DNA of 64,000 nucleotides from Caulifigura coniformis (GTDB lineage Bacteria; Planctomycetota; Planctomycetia; Planctomycetales; Planctomycetaceae): contig NZ_CP036271.1 of assembly GCF_007745175.1 (NCBI RefSeq), positions 4,290,314-4,354,313 of the forward strand. Direction: 5' to 3'. The notes under the pieces are model-generated. The model did not search any database. It worked only from the letters and a program-made list of their open reading frames with translations, and was not told the origin of the DNA. Of this stretch, positions 8,501-14,611 are shown piece by piece. Within the stretch, counting starts at the first letter, position 1. Each line of letters begins with the position of its first letter. A program made the position numbers and the translations under genes.

Positions 8501-8819
8501 AAAGCCCATCAACCGGGCGTTCGGCGGACTGGCTTACCACGCGGGCGGAGGACTGGCCCGCGGATCAGACACGGTTCCCGCCATGCTTACACGTGGCGAA
8601 ACCGTGATGACCAAGAGTGCCACGCAACGGTTCTTCAGCGACTTCCAGCGAATGAACGCCGGGATGCAGCCTCAGTATCGGAATGCTGGCGGCACGGTCA
8701 CCAACGTCGGCGACATCAGCATCAACGTGAATGAGTCGAAGACGCCCCAACAGACGGGCCGGGAAATTGCCCGGACGTTGCAGCGCGAGTTCCGTAAGGG
8801 AACGATCCAACGGTTTTGA
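5466..8819 (+). CDS. Phage tail tape-measure protein (1117 aa)
   Basis: Tape-measure proteins line the tail tube, set its length and enter the host envelope with the DNA. Residues ~75-300 match the conserved family core: SRIVYTQLVIKGL, then a long helical block (EIAGGLYQAL, TLNAYGLD, LATVFGRVS, FATLTIRGVKASEAATQ). A hydrophobic segment lies near 415-455. Long low-complexity helical and coiled-coil regions fill 480-1010. The C-terminal ~100 residues contain GGLARGSDTVPAMLTRGETV, the typical end of these proteins. The length would correspond to a medium-long siphovirus-type tail. The start has a GGAG ten bases upstream, inside the preceding overlapping gene. Oddly, no other tail or head gene lies beside it. 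Confidence 0.9.
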   Translation: MEEIKQVLGFEVGTALKNISDLGGAVSNLSGRLNRFGTSVDRFNSRFGATSSAMTSTGNAAGQLDSRLGRLTTSAELLSRIVYTQLVIKGLRLTEKAMTDAASEAARLQIELAKVSTVADGMFTGLPDIGAAVRQQSAALGIDQLEIAGGLYQALQNQIGGSKAELLDFNRVASQFAVGTVTSQNNAIELLSGTLNAYGLDVSRAEELASKFNKTIEIGNIEGSQLATVFGRVSTRGSELGVTFEELNGLFATLTIRGVKASEAATQISGVLSAFTKPSEAMKRALDQLNAPSGEFLIRSVGLSEALKQVRDTTDGSSSSLAKLFPNVRALNGASIAARDNLELLNRNIAAVRDTALSLNKERFETIFQTDAKNLENELNKARIELTKFGEELLHVTAEGLKFVGGMDGIISVSKNAAPAIAAVAAATAVYVANTRLAVLQGTALAGVLTKLSQIGLGLGVASSIGNFLGSSLDSSRLENLRKLEAANNQLVSKFVQGEQTRLTEARTTDAAIVQSSLNASRQQIADFNRTTDELIAGEKRLVSVATDQLNRFIGTRESLVRELETSAKDSAKAIEDSQARVRSLTQTKADRQFDASLRDAADPERISRTLSQATSEARKAASALGKAQTDQQISEALRLFDSAERRAESARALAQQTGNRGAENSALSTINRLTDQRIAAEKQLQKIQESRANTLTAEAAKQRQILDSVKANAKELLDNPPTVGLDPQQQAQRAANRQKALGNILKAGFSSSDLKLTDALGLTQLAADMERQPLPISFNIEGAVNQLTAGVQTALNNFKFNAKFDVTGLERALGTTFRSPDEAAAGLSQAVTEADALRTKLSGIEQQRASALTGVKAEVQELLKSTDSFANWLSRSLTVAQPDAQKALALMDQFKAKANSLLDSPNVSVDQVRQLFTSVEQLATLQNKISGPVFGNGAGLNPDIDVLSRATDKLLQVARLPTADPAQSARLEELNRLIQGSNSAATNIETALTRGATALTNAATRIESALTKPINRAFGGLAYHAGGGLARGSDTVPAMLTRGETVMTKSATQRFFSDFQRMNAGMQPQYRNAGGTVTNVGDISINVNESKTPQQTGREIARTLQREFRKGTIQRF

Positions 8820-8825
8820 AACTCG

Positions 8826-8855
8826 AAAGCCCGGCCCGCAAGGGACCGGGCTTTT
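8826..8855. terminator. Rho-independent terminator between convergent genes
   Basis: AAAGCCCGG (8826-8834) pairs with CCGGGCTTT (8846-8854) and is followed by TTTTCTG. It sits 6 nt after the tape-measure stop and just before the end of the minus-strand gene, and can serve both strands. Confidence 0.85.
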
Positions 8856-8859
8856 CTGT

Positions 8860-9192
8860 TTAGACCACTGCCTTCAACTTCTCCACCGTCGCCAACACCG
8901 ACTTTGCTTGCTCCAGTCCGCCGCACGCCTGAATGAAACTCAGAGCCGCCGTAAAGCCGTTGTCGATGATTCCGCCACCGGCCGCGGACCGGCTGGCCTT
9001 CTTAACCCGCACCTTCCGTCCCTTGCCGCTCGATTTGCTCAGGTTGTATTTGACAATCGACACATAGGCCGGGGTGACCTTGAATCCCTGTTCATTGACC
9101 TTCTCCGCAACTTCCTTCGGAGAGGCGTCCGGATTCGCCTGGAGAGCTTCACGGATCGCTTGGGACTTGTTGCCAGATGACTTCTTTGCCAC
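8860..9192 (-). CDS. HTH-like basic protein of a planctomycete-type family (110 aa)
   Basis: Residues 1-60 are lysine-rich and fold-like: QAIREALQANPDASPKEVAEKV, then VTPAYVSIVKYNL, a helix-turn-helix pattern in which ASPKEV and TPAYVS mark the two core helices. A basic linker (GKGRKVRVKK) leads to a C-terminal helix pair containing CGGLEQAKSVL. From memory, similar short proteins with the NPDA-PKEV and VSPAYVS patterns recur in planctomycete genomes, often near phage-like genes; their function is not established. It is convergent with the tape-measure gene and divergent from 9491. A DNA-binding regulator of the element is plausible. Confidence 0.6.
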   Translation of the reverse strand: MAKKSSGNKSQAIREALQANPDASPKEVAEKVNEQGFKVTPAYVSIVKYNLSKSSGKGRKVRVKKASRSAAGGGIIDNGFTAALSFIQACGGLEQAKSVLATVEKLKAVV

Positions 9193-9490
9193 GGTGCTGA
9201 TTCTCGCTGATAGGACGGCCCACGACCGAACTTTAGCTTAATAGACTGGCGACACAAGTGCGCCCAGTCCGTCCTACAAGAGTCCACCGGTTAATTTTTT
9301 CTGAGGTTTTCGGCGCAATCGTCACCCGGCGAAATGGCCTGTTTTCCTATATGTCAGACAAAAGTCATCACATGAGCGTAAGCTATAGCATGCCGCGTAG
9401 GGCATTGCTCCAGAAGAAGTTAATGCACGCCGTCAAGCCGTATGGCAGAGTTGTCTGCGTTGACAGACACTTCACCACGGATCAACACCT
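9193..9490. other. Divergent intergenic region with a structured dyad
   Basis: No gene seen. It must contain promoters for the minus-strand HTH-like gene and the plus-strand pair at 9491. A nested inverted repeat (9211-9276) lies close to the start of the HTH-like gene. The local base composition is less GC-rich than the flanks. Confidence 0.5.
9211..9276. repeat. Nested inverted repeat
   Basis: TAGGACGG (9211-9218) is inverted at 9269-9276 as CCGTCCTA. Inside it GACTGG (9244-9249) pairs with CCAGTC (9264-9269). It lies 18 bp upstream of the HTH-like gene start, a natural place for an autoregulatory site. Confidence 0.45.
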
Positions 9491-9724
9491 ATGAAAGCCG
9501 TACCACCCCGCCGGTTCTACGTCGAAACGCTCACGCCGATTTTCGACTTCCACAAAGTGCCAAAACGAATTCGACCGGCACTTATCCGGTTCTACTGCGA
9601 GGTCCGGCCGCTCACGCCGGCGCTGGAGCGGTTCAGCCGCCTGCGGGGATGGAATCGCCTGTTTCGCGAATGCAACATCGCAGCAAACGCCGGATGGCTG
9701 GCTCTTCGCGCGAGGTGCGCGTAA
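9491..9724 (+). CDS. Uncharacterised small protein (77 aa)
   Basis: Starts MKAVPPRRFYVETLTP at ATG 9491, preceded by a weak GGAT. It is basic and rich in Arg, Phe and Leu, with amphipathic helices in residues 25-60. Nothing identifies a family. Its stop overlaps the next start (TAATG at 9722-9726), so the two small proteins are probably made together. Confidence 0.5.
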   Translation: MKAVPPRRFYVETLTPIFDFHKVPKRIRPALIRFYCEVRPLTPALERFSRLRGWNRLFRECNIAANAGWLALRARCA

Positions 9725-9978
9725 TGACCGACGAACAATTGAACGACTCGCGCGACTTCGACGGCCTTTACGTTCGCCACTCTGACCGGGCTCGCACATT
9801 CGTGCGCCGGTTCATTGGGAAACGGTTCGAGCACTTGAATGAGGAGATTGTGCAGTCGATCTTTCAGCGGCTGCGCGATCAGCCGTTCGCTCCTGGAATC
9901 GCTTTCTTGCCGCACTTCTATGCTCTGTCGCTAGAGTTGATTGCTGAGTCAGCACATTTGGCGACCGATAGCCGGTGA
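9724..9978 (+). CDS. Sigma-70 region 2-like small protein (84 aa)
   Basis: Residues ~14-50 read LYVRHSDRARTFVRR, then HLNEEIVQSIFQRL. ECF sigma factors begin with the same arrangement: LY-x-RH/Y...L-x-x-FV-R, then an acidic helix with D-(I/L)-V-Q-E-V-F-x-R-L. The protein stops after this segment: there is no DNA-reading part of region 2.4 and no region 4. Either it is a remnant of a sigma gene, or a small protein that binds core RNA polymerase without directing it. It overlaps the stop of the 77-residue gene by one base and is the last gene before the tRNA scar. Confidence 0.5.
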   Translation: MTDEQLNDSRDFDGLYVRHSDRARTFVRRFIGKRFEHLNEEIVQSIFQRLRDQPFAPGIAFLPHFYALSLELIAESAHLATDSR

Positions 9979-10143
9979 CCTCTTGCATTCGGGTTCACTG
10001 CGACCTATGCTTCTGAATCGCTGGTGCACATGCACCAGCCTGTCTTCCTGAGAAGCGTTTACGACGCCTTGGGAGGCAGGCGAGAACTACTAATCCCATA
10101 CAAACACTATCAACAGGGCCTCATATAGTATTCCCAGAAGCGA
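9979..10143. other. Right end of the element, non-coding
   Basis: No gene seen. It holds the dyad CTGGTGCA (10021-10028) / TGCACCAG (10031-10038), then a looser inverted pair at 10039-10048 and 10071-10080. Integrase arm sites or excisionase sites are often found in this position beside an attachment core, but none can be assigned from sequence alone. Confidence 0.45.
10021..10038. repeat. Dyad next to the attachment site
   Basis: Perfect 8-bp arms with a 2-bp centre (CTGGTGCACATGCACCAG). Not followed by T residues. Possible protein site near the integration core. Confidence 0.45.
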
Positions 10144-10187
10144 TTGACATGCATGAGGTCACAGGTTCGAGTCCTGTCAGGCGCACA
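10144..10187 (+). other. Attachment scar: 3' half of tRNA-Val(GAC)
   Basis: Homology to a tRNA begins in the anticodon loop (TTGACAT, with U33 and anticodon GAC) and runs to the discriminator base. There is a 3' anticodon strand GCATG, variable loop AGGTC, T-stem ACAGG/CCTGT around TTCGAGT, acceptor strand CAGGCGC, then A; no CCA is encoded. The preceding bases do not form the 5' half (the anticodon stem would need CATGC and shows AGCGA). A cut in the anticodon loop is the usual crossover site of tyrosine recombinases at tRNA genes. The complete tRNA gene should stand at the other end of the element, to the left of the window. Confidence 0.8.
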
Positions 10188-10192
10188 TCCGA

Positions 10193-10225
10193 AACCCGTA
10201 AGTGGCAATCACTTACGGGTTTTTT
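10193..10225 (+). terminator. Terminator of the original tRNA transcript
   Basis: AACCCGTAAGTG (10193-10204) pairs perfectly with CACTTACGGGTT (10210-10221) around a 5-nt loop, followed by TTTT. It lies 6 nt after the tRNA 3' end, as expected for the native gene end left behind after integration. Confidence 0.85.
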
Positions 10226-10264
10226 CGTACCCTGAGCTTTGTAGCCCTTTTTAGCTTTCTGAAT

Positions 10265-10297
10265 CTGTACCCCTTTTTTGAGAAACCGGGGGTACAG
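10265..10297. repeat. Inverted repeat CTGTACCCC / GGGGTACAG
   Basis: Nine-bp arms at 10265-10273 and 10289-10297 with a T-rich loop. It lies 14 nt past the stop of the minus-strand P27-like gene and may end its transcript, though no T-run follows on that strand. Confidence 0.4.
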
Positions 10298-10310
10298 TCC
10301 GCTTCACCTT

Positions 10311-10763
10311 CTATTGCGGGATGATAACGGCCAGCCGTTGCCAAGTCGCTTCAGGCCCGAATTCGATCAGTGATTGCAGTATCTGCTGACGCTGCTTCTC
10401 GTTGTCCGCTTGCTCGCCAAGCTCGCTGACCATGTGGGCAATCAGCCGCTCAAGCTCTGTCTTTTCGATGTTTGATTTGACCCTTTTCAGCGTCTCTTCA
10501 AAGCCGTTCTTTGCCAATGACTGAAGCATGATCGAACGGGTTTCGGGAGTGTCGATTGCCGTCTGATCCGTTGCGGACAGCAGCCCCATTTGGTCAAGTT
10601 GAGCCGTGGAGCGGTGCCACTCTTCGGCGGCAACTGCGTCTAACCAGTCCGGGCAAATGGGTTGATTCTGGCTCGCCTTTGGTTCAGCCAGCTTGCGTCG
10701 TCTTTTGTGCATGTCGCCCCGTAGTTTGTTGATCTGCTTTGGTTTAGGTATTCGTCCCTGCAT
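10311..10763 (-). CDS. P27-type small-terminase-like protein (150 aa)
   Basis: From the Met at 10763 the protein reads MQGRIPKPKQINKLRG, then a basic stretch, PICPDWLDAVAAEEWHR and LDQMGLLSATDQTAI. This matches phage P27 small terminase subunits (GRPPKP...LRGN...P-x-CP-x-WL...A-x-x-EW...L-x-x-x-GLLT-x-x-D). Beyond residue ~75 the sequence departs from the family into a helical, glutamine-rich tail. Small terminases bind DNA and load the large subunit, which is not found here. Its start lies 11 bp from the divergent gene, leaving no room for two promoters. A start at the inner Met (10715) would relieve this but would cut into the conserved N-terminus. Confidence 0.65.
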   Translation of the reverse strand: MQGRIPKPKQINKLRGDMHKRRRKLAEPKASQNQPICPDWLDAVAAEEWHRSTAQLDQMGLLSATDQTAIDTPETRSIMLQSLAKNGFEETLKRVKSNIEKTELERLIAHMVSELGEQADNEKQRQQILQSLIEFGPEATWQRLAVIIPQ

Positions 10764-10774
10764 TCCGTATCTAG

Positions 10775-12034
10775 ATGTCCAACACGCCGAATCAGCTAAC
10801 GATTGGTGGTGGAACCACAAACGTGTGGGATGTGTTCCTTGGCTCGCCGAGCGATGCACTCCCGCTGAAAAAGGCACTCTCGGACGCCATCACCGAAATG
10901 AACGGTGCGTTGCCGAGCAAGCTGCTTCAGTTGAAACCGATCAACTACGAAATTGCCGTCACGGCTCAAGTCGGAACCCCCGGACAACGTTGGATCAACG
11001 AAGAGCGAGTTCAGTCCGCACAAATCCTGTTCGCAGTGTTCAATCGCAATCTTGGAACACCGGTCGACGACGCTGTCAGCGGAACTGTGAGCGAGATTCA
11101 AACATTCGTTGCCAACGACAACGGAATGAACGCCGTCATCTTCTTTAAGCAGGGAAGCGACAAGACGACCGAGCTTGCAGATTGGCAGAACGACATCGGC
11201 GGCCGGTGCATCTACGTCCCATTCAGGACTGCCGATCAACTTAAGAACTTGGTGAAGCACCAGTTATTTCACCGGATCTTCGCAGCGATGCACAACAAGG
11301 CGGATGACAGTGAAATTGTCCGAAAGGCGATGAATGAAGCCAGCATGTGGCAGACAGCACACCAAGGGATGAAGGAACAATCGGAGAAGTGGGAGGTTGC
11401 TTTCGCTATCACGCTATTCATTTCAATCTTTGCCGTGATCGGATTGATCGTATGGTCTATCTACCTGTGGAACAGTCGGTTCGGTTGGCAATTGGAACAC
11501 AACAAGGTCAAGCAGCAATTGACGAAGGAAGTCAAAGCGGAACGAGACAAGTATTTCGCAGCTAATTACCAAGCGACGGTGGCGAAGAGTGAACTGAATA
11601 GGTCCAAGAAACCGTGGACAGCCGAAGAGTTCGCCGCCGCAATCGGGTTCTTTCGATTTAAGCCAACAGAAGAGATTATCTACATAAAGACGCCGGAAGG
11701 TGAGCTTGGTCTGAACACGCCTGAAGCCGACATCTCAATTTCCATCGACAAAGTTGCTCCGATAATGCGATTCAACGTCGCAATCAAACCGGTCGAGCCG
11801 GGATCGGATGGGAAGCTCCATCCTTCGTCTGCCTCCCTACTGGTCTCGAATGAGGACGGACGCCCTTTCGTAATCGACATGACATTTGACGATGTCTTCA
11901 AACCTAAAACTGACAAAATCACGTCTCAGCTAGAGGCGGTATTGTCGCACATGACGTCGCCAGCCTACGTCAATGCGATCCAGCGGCGGCTGGATCAGTT
12001 CAAACGTGCAGACGACTCCTCATTCTTGAAGTAG
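10775..12034 (+). CDS. Membrane protein with DUF4062/TIR-like N-terminal domain (419 aa)
   Basis: Residues ~15-115 resemble the DUF4062/TIR-like module found in front of STAND NTPases and other defence proteins. The features are DVFLGSPSDALPLKKA, then QRWINEERVQSAQILFAVF, then GTP..SGTVSEI (the SPSD-x-x-x-E/K, Q-x-x-I-N-x-x-I, and GTP-x-x-x-x-SGT-x-E-I pattern). A single membrane span lies at about 208-230 (FAITLFISIFAVIGLIVW), followed by a helical stretch and a soluble C-terminal domain of ~130 residues that I do not recognise. A sensor-plus-membrane layout beside mobile DNA suggests an abortive-infection effector, but this is inference. The start ATG 10775 has no clear ribosome site. Confidence 0.55.
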   Translation: MSNTPNQLTIGGGTTNVWDVFLGSPSDALPLKKALSDAITEMNGALPSKLLQLKPINYEIAVTAQVGTPGQRWINEERVQSAQILFAVFNRNLGTPVDDAVSGTVSEIQTFVANDNGMNAVIFFKQGSDKTTELADWQNDIGGRCIYVPFRTADQLKNLVKHQLFHRIFAAMHNKADDSEIVRKAMNEASMWQTAHQGMKEQSEKWEVAFAITLFISIFAVIGLIVWSIYLWNSRFGWQLEHNKVKQQLTKEVKAERDKYFAANYQATVAKSELNRSKKPWTAEEFAAAIGFFRFKPTEEIIYIKTPEGELGLNTPEADISISIDKVAPIMRFNVAIKPVEPGSDGKLHPSSASLLVSNEDGRPFVIDMTFDDVFKPKTDKITSQLEAVLSHMTSPAYVNAIQRRLDQFKRADDSSFLK

Positions 12035-12105
12035 GTCGTGCCGAACTTGCAGAGATGCTGGTTCGCGTCACCTCATTGAAGGGCCTCAAGCGTTGGCGTA
12101 ACCGT

Positions 12106-12543
12106 TCAAAAGAATCCCTGTCCTCCCATGCCCCCCATCCCTCCGCGCGATTTCCGAAACTCGGCCTCTGGAAACCGGGCCGCCAGCTGATCGAGAACAT
12201 CCGCCGAGAGCGGCCTCTCGAGGTGGATGAGCACCCCGCGAGGTTCACCTCCCGGGGCAAAAAGCAGTCGGCGTCCTTCCGAGTCCCGCCACAATTGAAC
12301 GTGCGTCCTTGGAATCTTCAGCCAGGTTCGGAACCTGCCGAGTGGTGAAGAATCCAACGGGTCGATCCTGGCTTCCGCGGCAACTTCCAGATGCTGGACC
12401 GCTGCGATCCAGGTTTCCCGTCGCTGGCGCTCAACCGTCGTCCAGACAAGCAGCCACAGCCCCGTGGCCGCAATAGCCAGGGCCCCGGCGATGATGGCGA
12501 GCCGGTGCAGGCGGCGTTTCGGACCTGGCGAACGGAAACTCAT
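12106..12543 (-). CDS. Small membrane-anchored protein (145 aa)
   Basis: The start at 12543 overlaps the stop of the upstream gene (12540-12542), giving ATGA coupling. Basic residues (GPKRRLHR) precede one hydrophobic helix at about 14-34 (LAIIAGALAIAATGLWLLV), so it is probably a type II membrane protein with a periplasmic domain. That domain contains a WIAAVQHLE helix and the end is glycine-methionine rich (GGMGGMGG). No family recognised. Together with the upstream gene it forms a two-gene operon. Confidence 0.7.
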   Translation of the reverse strand: MSFRSPGPKRRLHRLAIIAGALAIAATGLWLLVWTTVERQRRETWIAAVQHLEVAAEARIDPLDSSPLGRFRTWLKIPRTHVQLWRDSEGRRLLFAPGGEPRGVLIHLERPLSADVLDQLAARFPEAEFRKSRGGMGGMGGQGFF

Positions 12544-13004
12544 TCGGGGACACGGGTCAGTACATATGTGGGAGCCGGCCAGCGACGGACGCCGACATAC
12601 TCCAGCGTCAGCGTCTTCTCCGTGATCGACACGATCCTGAACGCATCGGGAGGTGGCGGCGCGGGCGCGCCCGACCAGTTCTCCTGTGCCCACTGGAGGA
12701 ATTGCCCTGGCAGTGTGGAGGCGGTCATCACGCGATCCGGCCGGATGACGATCGAGTCGCGTTCGACGGTCCAGAAATTCCGGGTCTTGCCGGCGATTCC
12801 GGAGTCCTCGATCACCACGCCGTCGCGACCAAAGTCGAAGGTCACGACATGCGGCCAGGGAAAGGTCTGCGGGGCCGTCTGCCAGCGACCGACGAGGCGC
12901 GGATCGACCTGGGAACTGCTCCAGAACACCGTTGCGACGGCAGCGCCGAGGAACACCGCCACCGGCCATCGCCAGCGTTTCGGAGCCGACGGAGTGTCGA
13001 TCAT
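12540..13004 (-). CDS. Membrane-anchored protein with lipocalin-like domain (154 aa)
   Basis: ATG 13004 is preceded by GAGGA eight bases upstream; a GTG at 13031 in the same frame is possible but has no ribosome site. One hydrophobic helix (WPVAVFLGAAVATVFW) near the N-terminus is followed by DPRLVGRWQ, HVVTFDFGRDG and NFWTVERDSIVIRP. This pattern (an LVGRW opening, then beta strands) is common in small lipocalin-like beta-barrel proteins of planctomycetes. Substrate unknown. It is translationally coupled to 12106-12543. Confidence 0.7.
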   Translation of the reverse strand: MIDTPSAPKRWRWPVAVFLGAAVATVFWSSSQVDPRLVGRWQTAPQTFPWPHVVTFDFGRDGVVIEDSGIAGKTRNFWTVERDSIVIRPDRVMTASTLPGQFLQWAQENWSGAPAPPPPDAFRIVSITEKTLTLEYVGVRRWPAPTYVLTRVPE

Positions 13005-13027
13005 GGGATCGTTCCTCAACCGGACAG

Positions 13028-13261
13028 TCACTTCACTGGCATGACGGGGGGAATCTTCCAGCTGCCATCAATGATCGATGGCGGCGTCTCCTTCGGCAAG
13101 GAAGGAAAGACGACGCATGAAACTTCCTCCGTCATGAACGTGGATTCATCGAAATGGCCGTTGTGCCGGTCATCGCTCAGCGGTGTGCCGACGCCCAAGT
13201 CTCCCGACGAGCGTCGCAGGTCAGCAACAAAAAGGGGCCGGGCCGCGTCCGTGACGAACGG
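13028..13261 (-). other. Coding-like frame in phase with the esterase stop (77 codons)
   Basis: Directly after the esterase TGA (13262-13264), the same frame stays open for 77 codons to a TGA at 13028-13030. The translation starts PFVTDAARPLFVADLRR and ends SWKIPPVMPVK, with a clear preference for G/C in third positions. No ATG or GTG occurs before codon ~40 (MTEEVSC). It could be the 3' remnant of a lost gene, a gene starting at a rare codon, or a readthrough extension of the esterase. Confidence 0.35.
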
Positions 13262-14164
13262 TCATTTCATGGAATGACGCTCGAAGAATTCCCACATCAG
13301 GTCGTTCGCGGAGATGTCCAGCGTCGACTTGCCGAGGGTGGGAAGCAGCGATTTCTGGCCTGGCCAGGTATGGCCTCCGTTCTGAACCGCGTAGAGGACG
13401 ACCTCCGCGGCGTCATTGCCCGGCGGGTACTGCGTCCTGCGGACCGTCGTTCCGTCGCTCCTGTCGCGATCCGGAAGGTCGGAGACGACCGGCTTCGCTG
13501 CACAACCGTTGACGATCCTCCAGTACTCGATCGAATCGCTCACCGATTTCAGTGGCTGAAGCGCGCCCGAGTTCCTGCCGTTGTATTGCACCACGTTGTC
13601 GGCCGTGCCGTGGAAATGCAGCACCGACACCGGCCGTCCTGGCCGGGCGGTGGGAATGGCCATCGTTCCGGCCACGGGCGCAATGGCTGCGATGCGATCC
13701 GAGAGTTCCGCGGCCAGGCGATAACACATCATCCCGCCATTCGACATGCCGGCGGCGAAGACCCGCTTCTGGTCGACGTTCAGGACCGCTCCCAGGTCGT
13801 CGAGCAACAGGCGGATGAACTTCACGTCGTCGGGATTCTCGCGCACGATCTGCGACGAACGCTGGCCGGCGTTCCAGTACAGGAACGGGTCCGATCCGGT
13901 CCCGTTGGGATAAACGGCAATGAACCCGGCCTGATCGGACTTGGCGTTCATCCCGGTCACCGCGATGGTGATCAGCCCGTTTGTTCTCGCTCCATGCAGG
14001 ACAAGCACCACCGGCGTCGCGCGCTCCCGCGAATACGCTTCGGGAACGTGAACAAGATACGACCGCTCCCGGCCGTCGACGGAGAGTTTGCGCGCATGGT
14101 CACCCGGGCCGAGCGGCGCGGCGACGAGCGCTCCGAGGAGGACGGCGATGGGCAGTGACGTCAT
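13262..14164 (-). CDS. Secreted PHB depolymerase / feruloyl-esterase-like hydrolase (LpqC family, 300 aa)
   Basis: An alpha/beta hydrolase of the COG3509 type that cleaves ester bonds in polyesters or plant phenolics. A short hydrophobic leader (residues ~1-18) suggests export. The sequence shows VVLVLHGARTNG (oxyanion region), a GMSNGG nucleophile elbow with Ser near residue 146, an AIAPVAG strand and NGGHTWPG with the catalytic His near residue 271. The ATG at 14164 is the natural start. It is monocistronic or the first gene of a transcript towards 12106. The reading frame continues beyond the stop codon (see 13028-13261). Confidence 0.85.
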   Translation of the reverse strand: MTSLPIAVLLGALVAAPLGPGDHARKLSVDGRERSYLVHVPEAYSRERATPVVLVLHGARTNGLITIAVTGMNAKSDQAGFIAVYPNGTGSDPFLYWNAGQRSSQIVRENPDDVKFIRLLLDDLGAVLNVDQKRVFAAGMSNGGMMCYRLAAELSDRIAAIAPVAGTMAIPTARPGRPVSVLHFHGTADNVVQYNGRNSGALQPLKSVSDSIEYWRIVNGCAAKPVVSDLPDRDRSDGTTVRRTQYPPGNDAAEVVLYAVQNGGHTWPGQKSLLPTLGKSTLDISANDLMWEFFERHSMK

Positions 14165-14611
14165 GCGGAAACTCGCGTGCTTTCAGGGAGCACGAATTCT
14201 AGCGGGGAACCGCTCAGATGGCCTGATGGGGGAATCTGTTTCGTTCCCCGGCTGAGCCGCACTCCTGCAGTGCCGCGCAACCGCTCCCGTTGGGTGGAGG
14301 CGCCATGCAAACGAACACACCCACCCCGACACACCCAAGTCCCTCGCACACAGGCGATGCGCGCAGCGTTCCGACGCAACGACCGTCTGGCAAAGACGGC
14401 GCAGCACCTGCGCCGATTCGCCAGCGGAGGAACGGCATCGATACCACACCGCCCCCCGGCCCTGTACTTCTTGCTCGGTTGCCAGCCTTGGTGGGCGACT
14501 TGACCGTGAACTTCCCCGTGGCGGCCGCTATTCTGAAGCCGGATTCGGTCGCCGCTCCATCGGAATCCGCCCGCCCCCCGCCCCTGCCCTCCCGACCCGG
14601 GAAACTCCGGC
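14165..14611. other. Divergent intergenic region, no gene seen
   Basis: Separates the minus-strand esterase from the plus-strand cytochrome/DUF1549 gene. Several frames are open because of the high GC content, but none has a start signal or a family match. Promoters for both flanking genes should lie here; I could not place them. Confidence 0.4.

Noticed and set aside
10039-10080. Second inverted pair (CCTGTCTTCC / GGGAGGCAGG) near the scar
   Set aside because: Two mismatches in ten and a 22-nt loop; too weak to call as a site on its own.
10144-10187. A complete tRNA gene at the scar
   Set aside because: The 5' half (acceptor GCGCCTG, D-arm and 5' anticodon strand) is absent in the preceding 80 bases; the piece cannot fold into a cloverleaf.
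13029-13031. GTG 13031 as start of the lipocalin-like gene
   Set aside because: It overlaps the TGA of the upstream frame as GTGA, which is attractive, but ATG 13004 has a GAGGA ribosome site at the right distance and GTG has none.
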